NCBI RefSeq assembly: GCF_034652275.1
Contig: NZ_JAXIWG010000001.1
Span: forward strand, 1,704,917 to 1,768,916
Origin: Yoonia sp034652275
Lineage (GTDB): Bacteria > Pseudomonadota > Alphaproteobacteria > Rhodobacterales > Rhodobacteraceae
Length of the DNA stretch: 64,000 bases
Direction of reading: 5' to 3'
Shown here: positions 44,112 to 51,785 of the stretch, piece after piece
How the letters are laid out: every line of letters begins with the position of its first letter
How positions within the stretch are numbered: the stretch's first letter is position 1
Notes under the pieces: model-generated
Told to the model about the DNA's origin: nothing
The model's database searches: none
Seen by the model: the letters and a program-made list of their open reading frames with translations, nothing else
Program-made: the position numbers and the translations under genes

Positions 44112-44156
44112 GCCGCTATCTGTGGCATGTCCGCTGGCCGATGCAAGGGGCCTTGC

Positions 44157-45167
44157 TCAGGTTTTCGGCAACGGCACCAGCAGGTCGCGTTCATCGCCGA
44201 ACTTGGCGATATAGGCGGTGGTCAGGCCCAGACATTCGGTCGATCCGCAACTGGCCTGATGCGGACATTGATAAAACCCGTTACGGTCGAATTCGGTCCA
44301 GAATTCAGGGTCGATGACCAGCAGCGGTTGGGCATTGACCACCGCATCGCCGTAATCACCCAGCAGGCATTCGGGGAAATTCTTGACCTCGACATAGCGG
44401 CCCTGTGCGCGGCATTTGCCGATCGCTTCCCGCAAGTAAGGCAGGATATCGCTGTGCTTTGCTGCAAGGTCCTTGGGGTCATCCTCTGCCATCGGAAAGA
44501 AGTTCCAGAATTCCATCTGGACCAGCCTTTTCAGATGCGCCAGCGCATCGACCATGCCAGGCAGCAGCCTGTAGCTTTGCGTCGTGATGACCGAATTGGT
44601 GATGAGCCGGACATGGTCGTAGCTGTCCAGATGCGCCATGCCCTGCATCATCTTGTCCCACGCCCCCGGCACTTGCGTGATGCGGTCGTGGCTTTCGGCG
44701 TCCGACCCCGCGACCGAGACAAAGTATTCATCAACGCCCGCATCCACCAGCCTGTCGGCGTAATCCGTACGGCCCAGATGCATCCCGTGCGTTTGGATGC
44801 GCACATGGGCAAATCCCGCTGCGCGCGCTTTGCGGGCGATGTCAGGCAGGTCACGGCGCAACGTGATTTCCGACCCTGTCAGGACCAGCCCTTCCCAGCG
44901 TCCGGTTTCGGCCTGATCGCGGCAGATGCGGTCCAGCGTCTCGTCCGATGTGGGTGCCAGCCGATCCATCGTGCCTTCGATCATGCAATGCACGCATTTG
45001 AGATTGCAGCGAAACTCCATCGTCAAAGAGACGTATTTCTCATGGTCCCGCAGGCTCAGCCCCCGCAACCGCCCCAACTGCTCGACAGGCGTGGTCAGAC
45101 CGATGCGCGCACCGGGGGCCTGCACGACATCCAAAGCGGCAACAGGGTGATGTTCAGAGGAGCCCAT
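44157..45167 (-). CDS. Radical SAM enzyme with C-terminal cysteine cluster
   Basis: 336 residues from ATG 45167; a longer frame extends into the upstream gene but 45167 has AAAGG 10 bp before it. C54, C58 and C61 in FRCNLKCVHC form the CxxxCxxC [4Fe-4S]/SAM site. GLVLTGSEITLRRDL is the GGE-like strand. Near the C-terminus, FPECLLGDY and QCPHQASCGSTECLGL provide cysteines for one or more auxiliary clusters, as in SPASM/twitch enzymes that modify peptides. The start overlaps the upstream unknown gene by 14 bp, so it belongs to the giant-protein operon. Substrate unknown; modification of a protein or peptide is an inference from context. Confidence 0.82.
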   Translation of the reverse strand: MGSSEHHPVAALDVVQAPGARIGLTTPVEQLGRLRGLSLRDHEKYVSLTMEFRCNLKCVHCMIEGTMDRLAPTSDETLDRICRDQAETGRWEGLVLTGSEITLRRDLPDIARKARAAGFAHVRIQTHGMHLGRTDYADRLVDAGVDEYFVSVAGSDAESHDRITQVPGAWDKMMQGMAHLDSYDHVRLITNSVITTQSYRLLPGMVDALAHLKRLVQMEFWNFFPMAEDDPKDLAAKHSDILPYLREAIGKCRAQGRYVEVKNFPECLLGDYGDAVVNAQPLLVIDPEFWTEFDRNGFYQCPHQASCGSTECLGLTTAYIAKFGDERDLLVPLPKT

Positions 45168-46032
45168 AAAAACTGCCTTTGACAGGATGGACCCGTCCAT
45201 CCGCATCTGTTTCAAAATCCCATCCTACATCATAAAGGTGATGATCCAGCGCGTCCCGATTTTCTGACAGGAATTCCTGCAAAGGGGCGGGAAAATCCAG
45301 TTTTTGCAGAAAATACGCCAGTTGCACGGCGCGGATGCGCGAAAAGTACAGCCCGTCACGCCTTTGCTTATTGGCCACGACGATGGTTTGCGCGCCCGCC
45401 ATCTGCGGCCAAAGCAGATGATCCAGTTGAACCGTGGGTGCCAGATGCACGGATTCGGTCAGCTTGTCTGTGATCTGGACCGCCTCGCGCTGCGCATCGA
45501 AGAAGAAATAGAAATTGCGCATCTCATAGCCGGCGCGGGTCAGACCGTAGCAGATACCAGAGGACACATTCGACCCCGGATTGCCCATATAAAGGTCGAT
45601 CTGGTCAAGCGGCGCGCCCGCCAGGTTCTGCGGCGTGATTTCGACCGAGAACATGAAATAGGGCAGTCTGTCATCGGGGATCAGGTCGCAGGACAGATGC
45701 GCACTGGTCGCGACTAGAAAGTCGGAAACGCCCAGCCGCCGGTCCGCGCGGGCATAGTCATAGAAATAAAACTCCCAGCTTGGGCCGGTGGCGGACCATT
45801 TCATCCCCCAGACCGTGACGAACCGCCCCCAGCGGTCGCGGATCGCGTCGGTCAAGGCCAGCATATCGTCACCCAGTCCCGCGACCGCGAAGCTTTCATA
45901 CAACAGTGCGACGGACCGCAGCGCGTCGCTTGTCGGCGTACGGGGCGGCTCGTAAGGCCAGAGGCAGAAATCCAGCGCCGGATCGCCCGGTCTGCTGAAT
46001 TGCGCCCGTGCCTTTGCGCCCCAGTCAATCAT
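45154..46032 (-). CDS. Uncharacterised protein A of the giant-protein operon
   Basis: 292 residues; I do not recognise a family. No signal peptide or membrane helix. The sequence is rich in aromatic residues on short beta-like strands: PSWEFYFYDYARADRRLG, LPYFMFSVEITPQN, QIDLYMGNPG, RNFYFFFDAQREAV and the end VKGSFYGLL. Such repeated strand pairs suggest a closed beta barrel or an alpha-beta-beta-alpha repeat fold. It overlaps protein B by 4 bp (ATGA) and the radical SAM gene by 14 bp, so the three proteins are probably made in fixed ratio. Conserved acidic-aromatic patches could bind a small aromatic substrate, but this is speculation. Confidence 0.6.
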   Translation of the reverse strand: MIDWGAKARAQFSRPGDPALDFCLWPYEPPRTPTSDALRSVALLYESFAVAGLGDDMLALTDAIRDRWGRFVTVWGMKWSATGPSWEFYFYDYARADRRLGVSDFLVATSAHLSCDLIPDDRLPYFMFSVEITPQNLAGAPLDQIDLYMGNPGSNVSSGICYGLTRAGYEMRNFYFFFDAQREAVQITDKLTESVHLAPTVQLDHLLWPQMAGAQTIVVANKQRRDGLYFSRIRAVQLAYFLQKLDFPAPLQEFLSENRDALDHHLYDVGWDFETDADGRVHPVKGSFYGLL

Positions 46033-46760
46033 AGCGCCTGCGCGCCGAAATACAGCGTCGCGAAAGGTGCCCCATGCCGGTCCATCCCGACCGCCAGATG
46101 GCCAAAGCGCGCGGCGCCATGCGTCTGCAGGAAAGCGGCCCCTTCAAGTTCAAAGGCAGAAAACAGCGGGTCAAGGAACGATGCCGCCTCTGCCAGCGAA
46201 CGGCGCGCATCCGCGACCGAAATATCAAGCGATGCCCGCCTGCTGTCCGGTTCTGTGACATGCAGCACCACCGCCGTGCCGTCAGGATCGCCATCGCGGG
46301 CCAGATCAAGGCAGCGGCGTGCCACGGCCCGCACGACATGGTCAAACACCAGCGTGTCGATCATCGCAGCCTTTTCAGCATGGCTGCGCTGCGCAAGGCT
46401 GGTGTAATGAGCCAGCCCAACCGCATCGCCCTGCCATTTGAGCGCCAGAAAAACCAGATCAGGCAAAGGGGCACTGTTGGGCGCGAATTCCAGATAGCAT
46501 TTGCCGATCTCCCCATCAGCCCCGAAATGCACGGCCTGCGCCGCTGCCAGATGGTCCAGCAAGGGCGCAGGATCAGGGCAGCCCAGCGCTGTGCAGGTCT
46601 CGGTCAGGGTGGTGCGCGGCGCGGGATAAAGCGCACGGCGGTCCATGCTGACCAACCCGCGATCCTCGGACAGTCCCGCATGGCTAAGCTTGACGGAGCG
46701 TTCAAAAATGCGCGGCGCGTCTAGACCTGCGGTCACCGACAGCAGACGTGCAACGCTCAT
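46029..46760 (-). CDS. Uncharacterised protein B of the giant-protein operon
   Basis: 243 residues, no recognised family, no signal peptide. It has short strands like those of protein A: GEIGKCYLEF, DLVFLALKWQGDAVG, TAVVLHVTEPDS and HLAVGMDRHGAPFATLYFGA at the C-terminus, with helices between them (EKAAMIDTLVFDHVVRAVAR). The two may be distant relatives sharing one fold. It follows the HlyD-type adaptor by 1 bp and overlaps protein A by 4 bp. Confidence 0.6.
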   Translation of the reverse strand: MSVARLLSVTAGLDAPRIFERSVKLSHAGLSEDRGLVSMDRRALYPAPRTTLTETCTALGCPDPAPLLDHLAAAQAVHFGADGEIGKCYLEFAPNSAPLPDLVFLALKWQGDAVGLAHYTSLAQRSHAEKAAMIDTLVFDHVVRAVARRCLDLARDGDPDGTAVVLHVTEPDSRRASLDISVADARRSLAEAASFLDPLFSAFELEGAAFLQTHGAARFGHLAVGMDRHGAPFATLYFGAQAL

Positions 46761-46761
46761 C

Positions 46762-47580
46762 TCAACCTGCCTGAGGAAAGGTCAGGATGCAGCGATGACC
46801 AGCGGGCAGCAGCCCGTCGGGGTTGGGCAGTTCCAGTTCCACCCCGAACGTGCCAGAGGCGGCATCGAACACCTGATCGAAGGCCGTCACGCGCGCCTGA
46901 AAACTGTCGGTGATCGGTGCGGCGGGGGCGACTGTCGCCAGCATCCCGTCGCGGATTTCAGGGTAAAGTTCGACCGGCAGGAACGCCTCGATCAGCAAAG
47001 GGTCCATCTGCACGATCGACACGATCGCCCCGTTCGCCGCCACAAATTCACCAGCGGACAGGTTACGCACCAGAACGACACCGTCGGTCGGGCTCTTGAT
47101 GGTGCGCTGGTCAAGCTGTTGGCGCGCGCGGGCCAGTTCCTGTTCGGCGATTTCCTTGTCCAGCACCGCCTGCGCCAGCAACGCCTCGGCGGTCACAAGT
47201 TCCGCCGCGATTTCCTGCAACTGGTCGGCAGAGGCGACATTGCGTTCCACCAGCGTCGCGATCCTTTCGCGCTGGATCATGATAAGGTCCCGTCGGGCGG
47301 TCTGCGCCTGAATGGCCACCTCGTTGTTGGCGCGGATTTCCAGCAGGCCGATTGTGGCGCGTTCCACGCTGCTTTCCAACTGTGCGATGACCTGTCCTTC
47401 GGTCACCGTATTGCCGCGCCTGACGGTCACTTCCTCCAGCAGACCCGCAACAGGCGCGCCCACGTCGATGACATCGGCGGGGTCCATGACACAGTCGAAT
47501 TCCCGATCTGCAAGCCCCTGCGCCTGTCCAGCCGTGGCAGCGACCCAAAGAACAACCGCAAGCGTGAGTGTGGTTCGCAT
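46762..47580 (-). CDS. HlyD/RND-type periplasmic adaptor protein
   Basis: 272 residues with a signal peptide (MRTTLTLAVVLWVAATAGQA). The mature part has a biotinyl/lipoyl-like half (VIDVGAPVAGLLEEVTVRRG, VTEGQVIAQLES), a coiled-coil hairpin (about 70-150, with ELVTAEALLAQAVLDKEIAE) and the second lipoyl half (IKSPTDGVVLVRNLSAGEFV), then a short beta barrel. It would connect an inner-membrane transporter to the outer membrane or wall. AGGAGAG precedes the ATG. It follows the SecA-like gene by 33 bp. It is the only one of three adaptors here with a cleavable signal. Confidence 0.85.
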   Translation of the reverse strand: MRTTLTLAVVLWVAATAGQAQGLADREFDCVMDPADVIDVGAPVAGLLEEVTVRRGNTVTEGQVIAQLESSVERATIGLLEIRANNEVAIQAQTARRDLIMIQRERIATLVERNVASADQLQEIAAELVTAEALLAQAVLDKEIAEQELARARQQLDQRTIKSPTDGVVLVRNLSAGEFVAANGAIVSIVQMDPLLIEAFLPVELYPEIRDGMLATVAPAAPITDSFQARVTAFDQVFDAASGTFGVELELPNPDGLLPAGHRCILTFPQAG

Positions 47581-47613
47581 CCAATTCTCTCCTGTCAGGA
47601 CGTTAGCGCAAGT

Positions 47614-49599
47614 CTATTCAAGTTGACCAGAGAAGGCCATGATATCCCCCAGTTGGCGGTCCTGCTTCATCAGGTCGCGGCGGGACTGGGCGTGCAGGGT
47701 TTCGGTCCGGCGCTGGCGGCTGCGGATGAAACCGCCGACCGCAGCCGTGCCAAGAACAAACGACAAAAGATAGGCCAGCCTGCGCGCGCGGGCAGCATCC
47801 GGCCCCTGCATCAGATCATCCTCAAGGCTCAGATATGCCTCGTTGCGGCCGGGTTCACCCTGCCGTCCGCAGCGCCCTTCGAGCTGGCGGTCAACGCGGC
47901 GGCTGTCGTGTCTTTCGGTCAGGATCACCGTCAGCCCGCCGTTTGCCGCCACACCCTGGCCGAGTTTAATGTCCGTGCCACGGCCCGCCATATTGGTGGC
48001 GACGGTGATCTGGCCGGGCTGGCCCGCCTGCGCGACGATCGCCGCCTCGTCCGCGTCCTGATCGGCAGACAAGACCATATGCGGCAGGCCCGCCGCCGTC
48101 AGCCGCACGCTGGCTTCCTGCGACGCAAGGATCGACCGCGTGCCGATCAGCACCGGTTTGCCCGCCGCATGCAATTGCGCCACCCGCGCTGTGATCGCCT
48201 GCCACTTTGCCTCTGCGGTGCGGAACACGCGGTCGGGGGCCTTTGTGCGGATGTCGGGCTTGTTGGTCGGGATCTTGACGACGGCAAGCTTGTAGACCGT
48301 CCACAATTCCCATGCCGCATCTTGCGCGGTGCCCGTCATGCCACCCAACCGGCCATAGCGGCGGAAAAACCGCTGGTAGGTCATGCGCGACAGGGTTTCG
48401 TTGGTGGGCGAAATCTCCAGCCCTTCTTTCAGTTCGATCATCTGGTGCAGCCCGTCCGACCATGTCCGGTCCGGCATGGTCCGGCCGGTGTTTTCATCCA
48501 CGATCTGCACCTTGTCGTCCTTAACGATATAGGCATCGCCCAGATGGAATAGATGCAGCGCATTCAATGCCTGCTGCACGGCATGGTCGCGGATCACGGG
48601 GATCGCGAATGTGTCGGTGCGGTCCTCTGTCAGATCGTCAAGAAAATCATATCCGGCATCCAGAATCTCGACCCGCTTGACCCCGCGCGGCAACTTGAAG
48701 TGCCGGCCTTCGACCATATCCCGCGCCGCCGCCATCCCCGCGATGAACACCTCGTCCGGCATCCCGCCTTCCAGCACACCCGCGCCGGAAATGATAAGCG
48801 GCGTGCGCGCCTCGTCGATCAGCACGCTGTCGGCCTCGTCGAGAATGGCAAAGGGCAGACCCTGCATCCGCAACGGTTCCGTCAGGCCGCCACCGGGGAC
48901 CAGCTTGTCGACCTTGCGTTGCAGATTGCCGGGGCTGCGGCGCAGGATCGCGCGGTCGCGCAGGTAATCAAAGGCCAGTTCCTTGTTGGTTCCGTAAACG
49001 ATGTCCTGCAGATAGGCCGCCTGCCGCGTCGGTCCGTCCTGCCCTTCGAGCACGGTGGCGCGCGTCAGACCCAGAAAGTCGTAAAGCGGGCCTGTTTCCT
49101 CGGCATCGCGTTCGGTCAAATAGTCGTTCACGGTCATGACATGTACCTGACGCCCCGATAGCGCGATTGTCGCCACAGCCAGCGTCGCACAAAGCGTCTT
49201 GCCTTCGCCTGTGCGCATTTCACCGATCTGCCCGCGCAGCATCGCCCAGGCCCCGAGGATCTGCACATCATAGTGCCGCTTGCCCAGCACGCGGGTCGCG
49301 GCTTCGCGGATCAGGGCAAAAGCCTCGCCCGCGGCGGCTGTGGGCAGGTCATGCCCCCGCAGGCGCTGGCGCAGCATGATACGCAGATCGCGGACAGCCG
49401 CGCGGAGCGCGTCATCCGACATCGCGGCATACCGGGCTTCGTGTCGCCGGACCGCCCGCAGGATCGGTCGCAGACGCAAAGCGCGCCAGCGCGCGCCCTG
49501 CGCCACAAACGCACCCTGCACCCAGGCCCATGCGCGATCAACTTCGGTATCCTCGCGGTCCTGCGCTTCGGCATAATGGACGATGCGCGGCAGGCGCAT
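47614..49599 (-). CDS. Truncated SecA-like preprotein translocase ATPase
   Basis: 661 residues from ATG 49599; housekeeping SecA is about 900. NBD1: MRTGEGKT (Walker A, 128-135) and AILDEADSVLIDEARTP (251-267), with HVMTVNDYLTERDAE and DIVYGTNKELAFDYLRD. A preprotein-binding segment follows (TDTFAIPVIRDHAVQQAL, VDENTGRTMPDRTWSDGLHQ), then NBD2 with GGMTGTAQDA, ITVATNMAGRGTDIKLGQG and RRVDRQLEGRCGRQGEPG. The protein stops about 80 residues later: most of the helical scaffold and wing domains and the zinc-binding SecB tail are missing, though ...RRDLMKQDRQLGDIMAF resembles the first part of the scaffold helix. A hydrophobic run (LAYLLSFVLGTAAVGGFI) may touch the membrane. It is an accessory SecA placed among export proteins for the giant repeat protein. 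Confidence 0.85.
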   Translation of the reverse strand: MRLPRIVHYAEAQDREDTEVDRAWAWVQGAFVAQGARWRALRLRPILRAVRRHEARYAAMSDDALRAAVRDLRIMLRQRLRGHDLPTAAAGEAFALIREAATRVLGKRHYDVQILGAWAMLRGQIGEMRTGEGKTLCATLAVATIALSGRQVHVMTVNDYLTERDAEETGPLYDFLGLTRATVLEGQDGPTRQAAYLQDIVYGTNKELAFDYLRDRAILRRSPGNLQRKVDKLVPGGGLTEPLRMQGLPFAILDEADSVLIDEARTPLIISGAGVLEGGMPDEVFIAGMAAARDMVEGRHFKLPRGVKRVEILDAGYDFLDDLTEDRTDTFAIPVIRDHAVQQALNALHLFHLGDAYIVKDDKVQIVDENTGRTMPDRTWSDGLHQMIELKEGLEISPTNETLSRMTYQRFFRRYGRLGGMTGTAQDAAWELWTVYKLAVVKIPTNKPDIRTKAPDRVFRTAEAKWQAITARVAQLHAAGKPVLIGTRSILASQEASVRLTAAGLPHMVLSADQDADEAAIVAQAGQPGQITVATNMAGRGTDIKLGQGVAANGGLTVILTERHDSRRVDRQLEGRCGRQGEPGRNEAYLSLEDDLMQGPDAARARRLAYLLSFVLGTAAVGGFIRSRQRRTETLHAQSRRDLMKQDRQLGDIMAFSGQLE

Positions 49600-49627
49600 C
49601 CGGCGCACCGATGGATGGAGAGCCGCC

Positions 49628-51775
49628 TCAGACACGGAACTGGCGCAGGAACAACTGCCGCACGCTGCGATACAGGCGGAACCCGATCGGTTCATAGCCG
49701 TGGTCGAACTTGACCAGCGCGCGCGCGCCCACCTTGGTCACCGCCATCGGATCGCGCGTGGCGATTTCGAACTGGAACACGCTTTGCAGGGTCGACAGCG
49801 GGTTGGCACCGGTTGGGTTCAGCACGATGTCGCCGCCTGCCTCGGTCGACAGGGCGCGCGATGGGATCACATCCTGCGATTGCGGCACTTCGGCCACCAG
49901 CCGACCGGGGACAGAGGTGCCGATCGCGTCCTGAAACATGATCTGCACATCACGCGTCCGGAACCGCACGATCTCTGCCTGCCCTTGCGGGATCACGACG
50001 CGCAGCCGCAGGTCGTCATCGCCGATCATATAGCCCAGCACTTCACCTTGGCGGATCAGCCTGCCGTCAAGGCTTTCCGATGACGGGATCACGACCTGTC
50101 CGTCGGCGCTGGCCTGCACGACAAGCGCATCGCGGCGTTCCTTTTGGCCGCGCAACTGATCCTCCAGCAAAAGAACACGGTCGCGCATCATCTGGGCCTG
50201 AACCTGATCGGCCAGAAGGATCGCGCGCAGACGCAACTGCGCCTCGCTCAGCTGGCTTTCCAGCATGGCGATCCGGTGGTCGAGCACAGGATCCTCCAGC
50301 GTCACGACTGGCATACCGACAGTGACGGGCGCCTCGGGCGCGACCTCGATCCGCGCGACGAAACCATCGGTTCCCGCGCGGACAATCGCATCCTGTTCCA
50401 GCCAGACCACGCCATGCGCGACCGTGGCATAGGGTGCGGGCAGGCTGAACAGCAGCGCCACGATCCCTGCCAGAACGGTCCCGACAAGTCCCATCGCCTT
50501 GCCGCGCTTCTGGCGCAGCTCGGGGCTGGTCAGCATGTATTTCACGCCCTTCAGCAAGGGCAGGATGAAGGTGTTGAACAAGGCCCAGATCGCAAGAAGG
50601 ATACCGATGAAAAAGAACTTGGACGCCACGAACAGGGCAATCGCAAAGCTGATGAACACGCGGTAGACAAAAGCGGCAATCGCATAGGAAAACAGCCACT
50701 TGCGTTCGCCCTTGGCGGTCACGCCGTCAGGCACGTCCTTGACGCGGAACAGATAAGTACGGATCAGATAGAAGATATAGGCGTTCGACCGCTGGCCCAG
50801 ATTGGGAATCTCGATCAGGTCGGAAAACACGAAATAGCCGTCGAACCGCAACAGCGGATTGCCGTTGAACAGCAGCGTCGACACCCCGCCGATCAGCATG
50901 ACATTGAAAGCAAAGGCGCGCACCAGCCCCGGTTCGGCATTCAACCAGATAATCAGCGCAATCGACGCCAGCGCGGTTTCCACCATGATCCCCGCCCCGC
51001 CGACAACCGCCCGCCGCCATTTGCTGTCGAACGCGGCAGAGGCAGAGGCATCGACATAGGGCACCGGAATGAAGACAAGAAACATCAGACCGATCTCGTG
51101 GACCTCGCCGCCCCAGACCTTGGTGGCATAGCCATGCCCCAATTCATGCACGGCCTTCACGAACGGATAGGCCAGCGCGATCAGGATCAGGTTTTCCGCA
51201 GCCAGCACCTGATCGACAAAGCCGCGGGTCAGAACCTGCCAGTTCAGCACCGCCAGCACGACGCCCGTGCCAACCAGCGCGAGCCACAGCACAAAGCCGA
51301 ATGGCGTGAACAGAAACCGCACCAGCCCGACAGTCGCCCCCAGAAACCTGTCGGGATCGAACAGCGGCAGACGCAGCGCCATCGGGTTCTTGATCCGCGC
51401 CATCATCGTCTGGCGTTCCTGCTTGGCGTGCCGGCGACCGATTTCTTCCATATCGGGCGGCAGGTCGCTGGCGATCAGGTCCGACCGGTGCAACTGGGCC
51501 ATCAGCTTGATCGTTTCGGACTGCGTCGGCGGATCATCGTCGAACCGCAAACAGGCGGCTTCCCAGATCTGGTGCATCGTGCGCCGCCCGTTCATCAGCG
51601 CCACGATGTAATTCGCCGCAGGCGTGATCCGGTGGTATTTTCCGCTGTGCAGGTCTTGCAGGACGAACCATGTATCACCCCGGAACTGCTGGCGATGCAC
51701 CTCGACATGACTGCGCAGGCGCGGCTTCAGCGGAGCGACGCGATACCAGTCCGATGACAAAAGAGCGCGCGTCAT
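49628..51775 (-). CDS. PqqD-like / M50 (site-2 protease-like) / HlyD fusion membrane protein
   Basis: 715 residues from ATG 51775. Residues 20-105 look like a PqqD/RRE-type domain (FRGDTWFVLQDLHSGKYHRI, TPAANYIVALMNGRRTMHQI), the fold that binds precursor peptides in RiPP pathways. Membrane part: about 150-470, with the M50 zinc-protease motif HELGH at 210-214 and the matching NPLLRFDGY at 306-314. From about 490 a lipoyl-like/coiled-coil HlyD-type adaptor follows (VRAGTDGFVARIEVAPEAPV, LEDPVLDHRIAMLESQLSEA). The combination joins recognition, intramembrane proteolysis and export in one chain. It starts 10 bp after the GAF-HlyD gene; the SecA-like start is 29 bp after its stop. Confidence 0.85.
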   Translation of the reverse strand: MTRALLSSDWYRVAPLKPRLRSHVEVHRQQFRGDTWFVLQDLHSGKYHRITPAANYIVALMNGRRTMHQIWEAACLRFDDDPPTQSETIKLMAQLHRSDLIASDLPPDMEEIGRRHAKQERQTMMARIKNPMALRLPLFDPDRFLGATVGLVRFLFTPFGFVLWLALVGTGVVLAVLNWQVLTRGFVDQVLAAENLILIALAYPFVKAVHELGHGYATKVWGGEVHEIGLMFLVFIPVPYVDASASAAFDSKWRRAVVGGAGIMVETALASIALIIWLNAEPGLVRAFAFNVMLIGGVSTLLFNGNPLLRFDGYFVFSDLIEIPNLGQRSNAYIFYLIRTYLFRVKDVPDGVTAKGERKWLFSYAIAAFVYRVFISFAIALFVASKFFFIGILLAIWALFNTFILPLLKGVKYMLTSPELRQKRGKAMGLVGTVLAGIVALLFSLPAPYATVAHGVVWLEQDAIVRAGTDGFVARIEVAPEAPVTVGMPVVTLEDPVLDHRIAMLESQLSEAQLRLRAILLADQVQAQMMRDRVLLLEDQLRGQKERRDALVVQASADGQVVIPSSESLDGRLIRQGEVLGYMIGDDDLRLRVVIPQGQAEIVRFRTRDVQIMFQDAIGTSVPGRLVAEVPQSQDVIPSRALSTEAGGDIVLNPTGANPLSTLQSVFQFEIATRDPMAVTKVGARALVKFDHGYEPIGFRLYRSVRQLFLRQFRV

Positions 51776-51785
51776 ACCCGCCGCC

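Noticed and set aside
50144..51757. A 537-codon plus-strand open frame
   Set aside because: Antisense to the M50-HlyD fusion gene; its product is Gln/Arg/His-rich without any recognisable domain.
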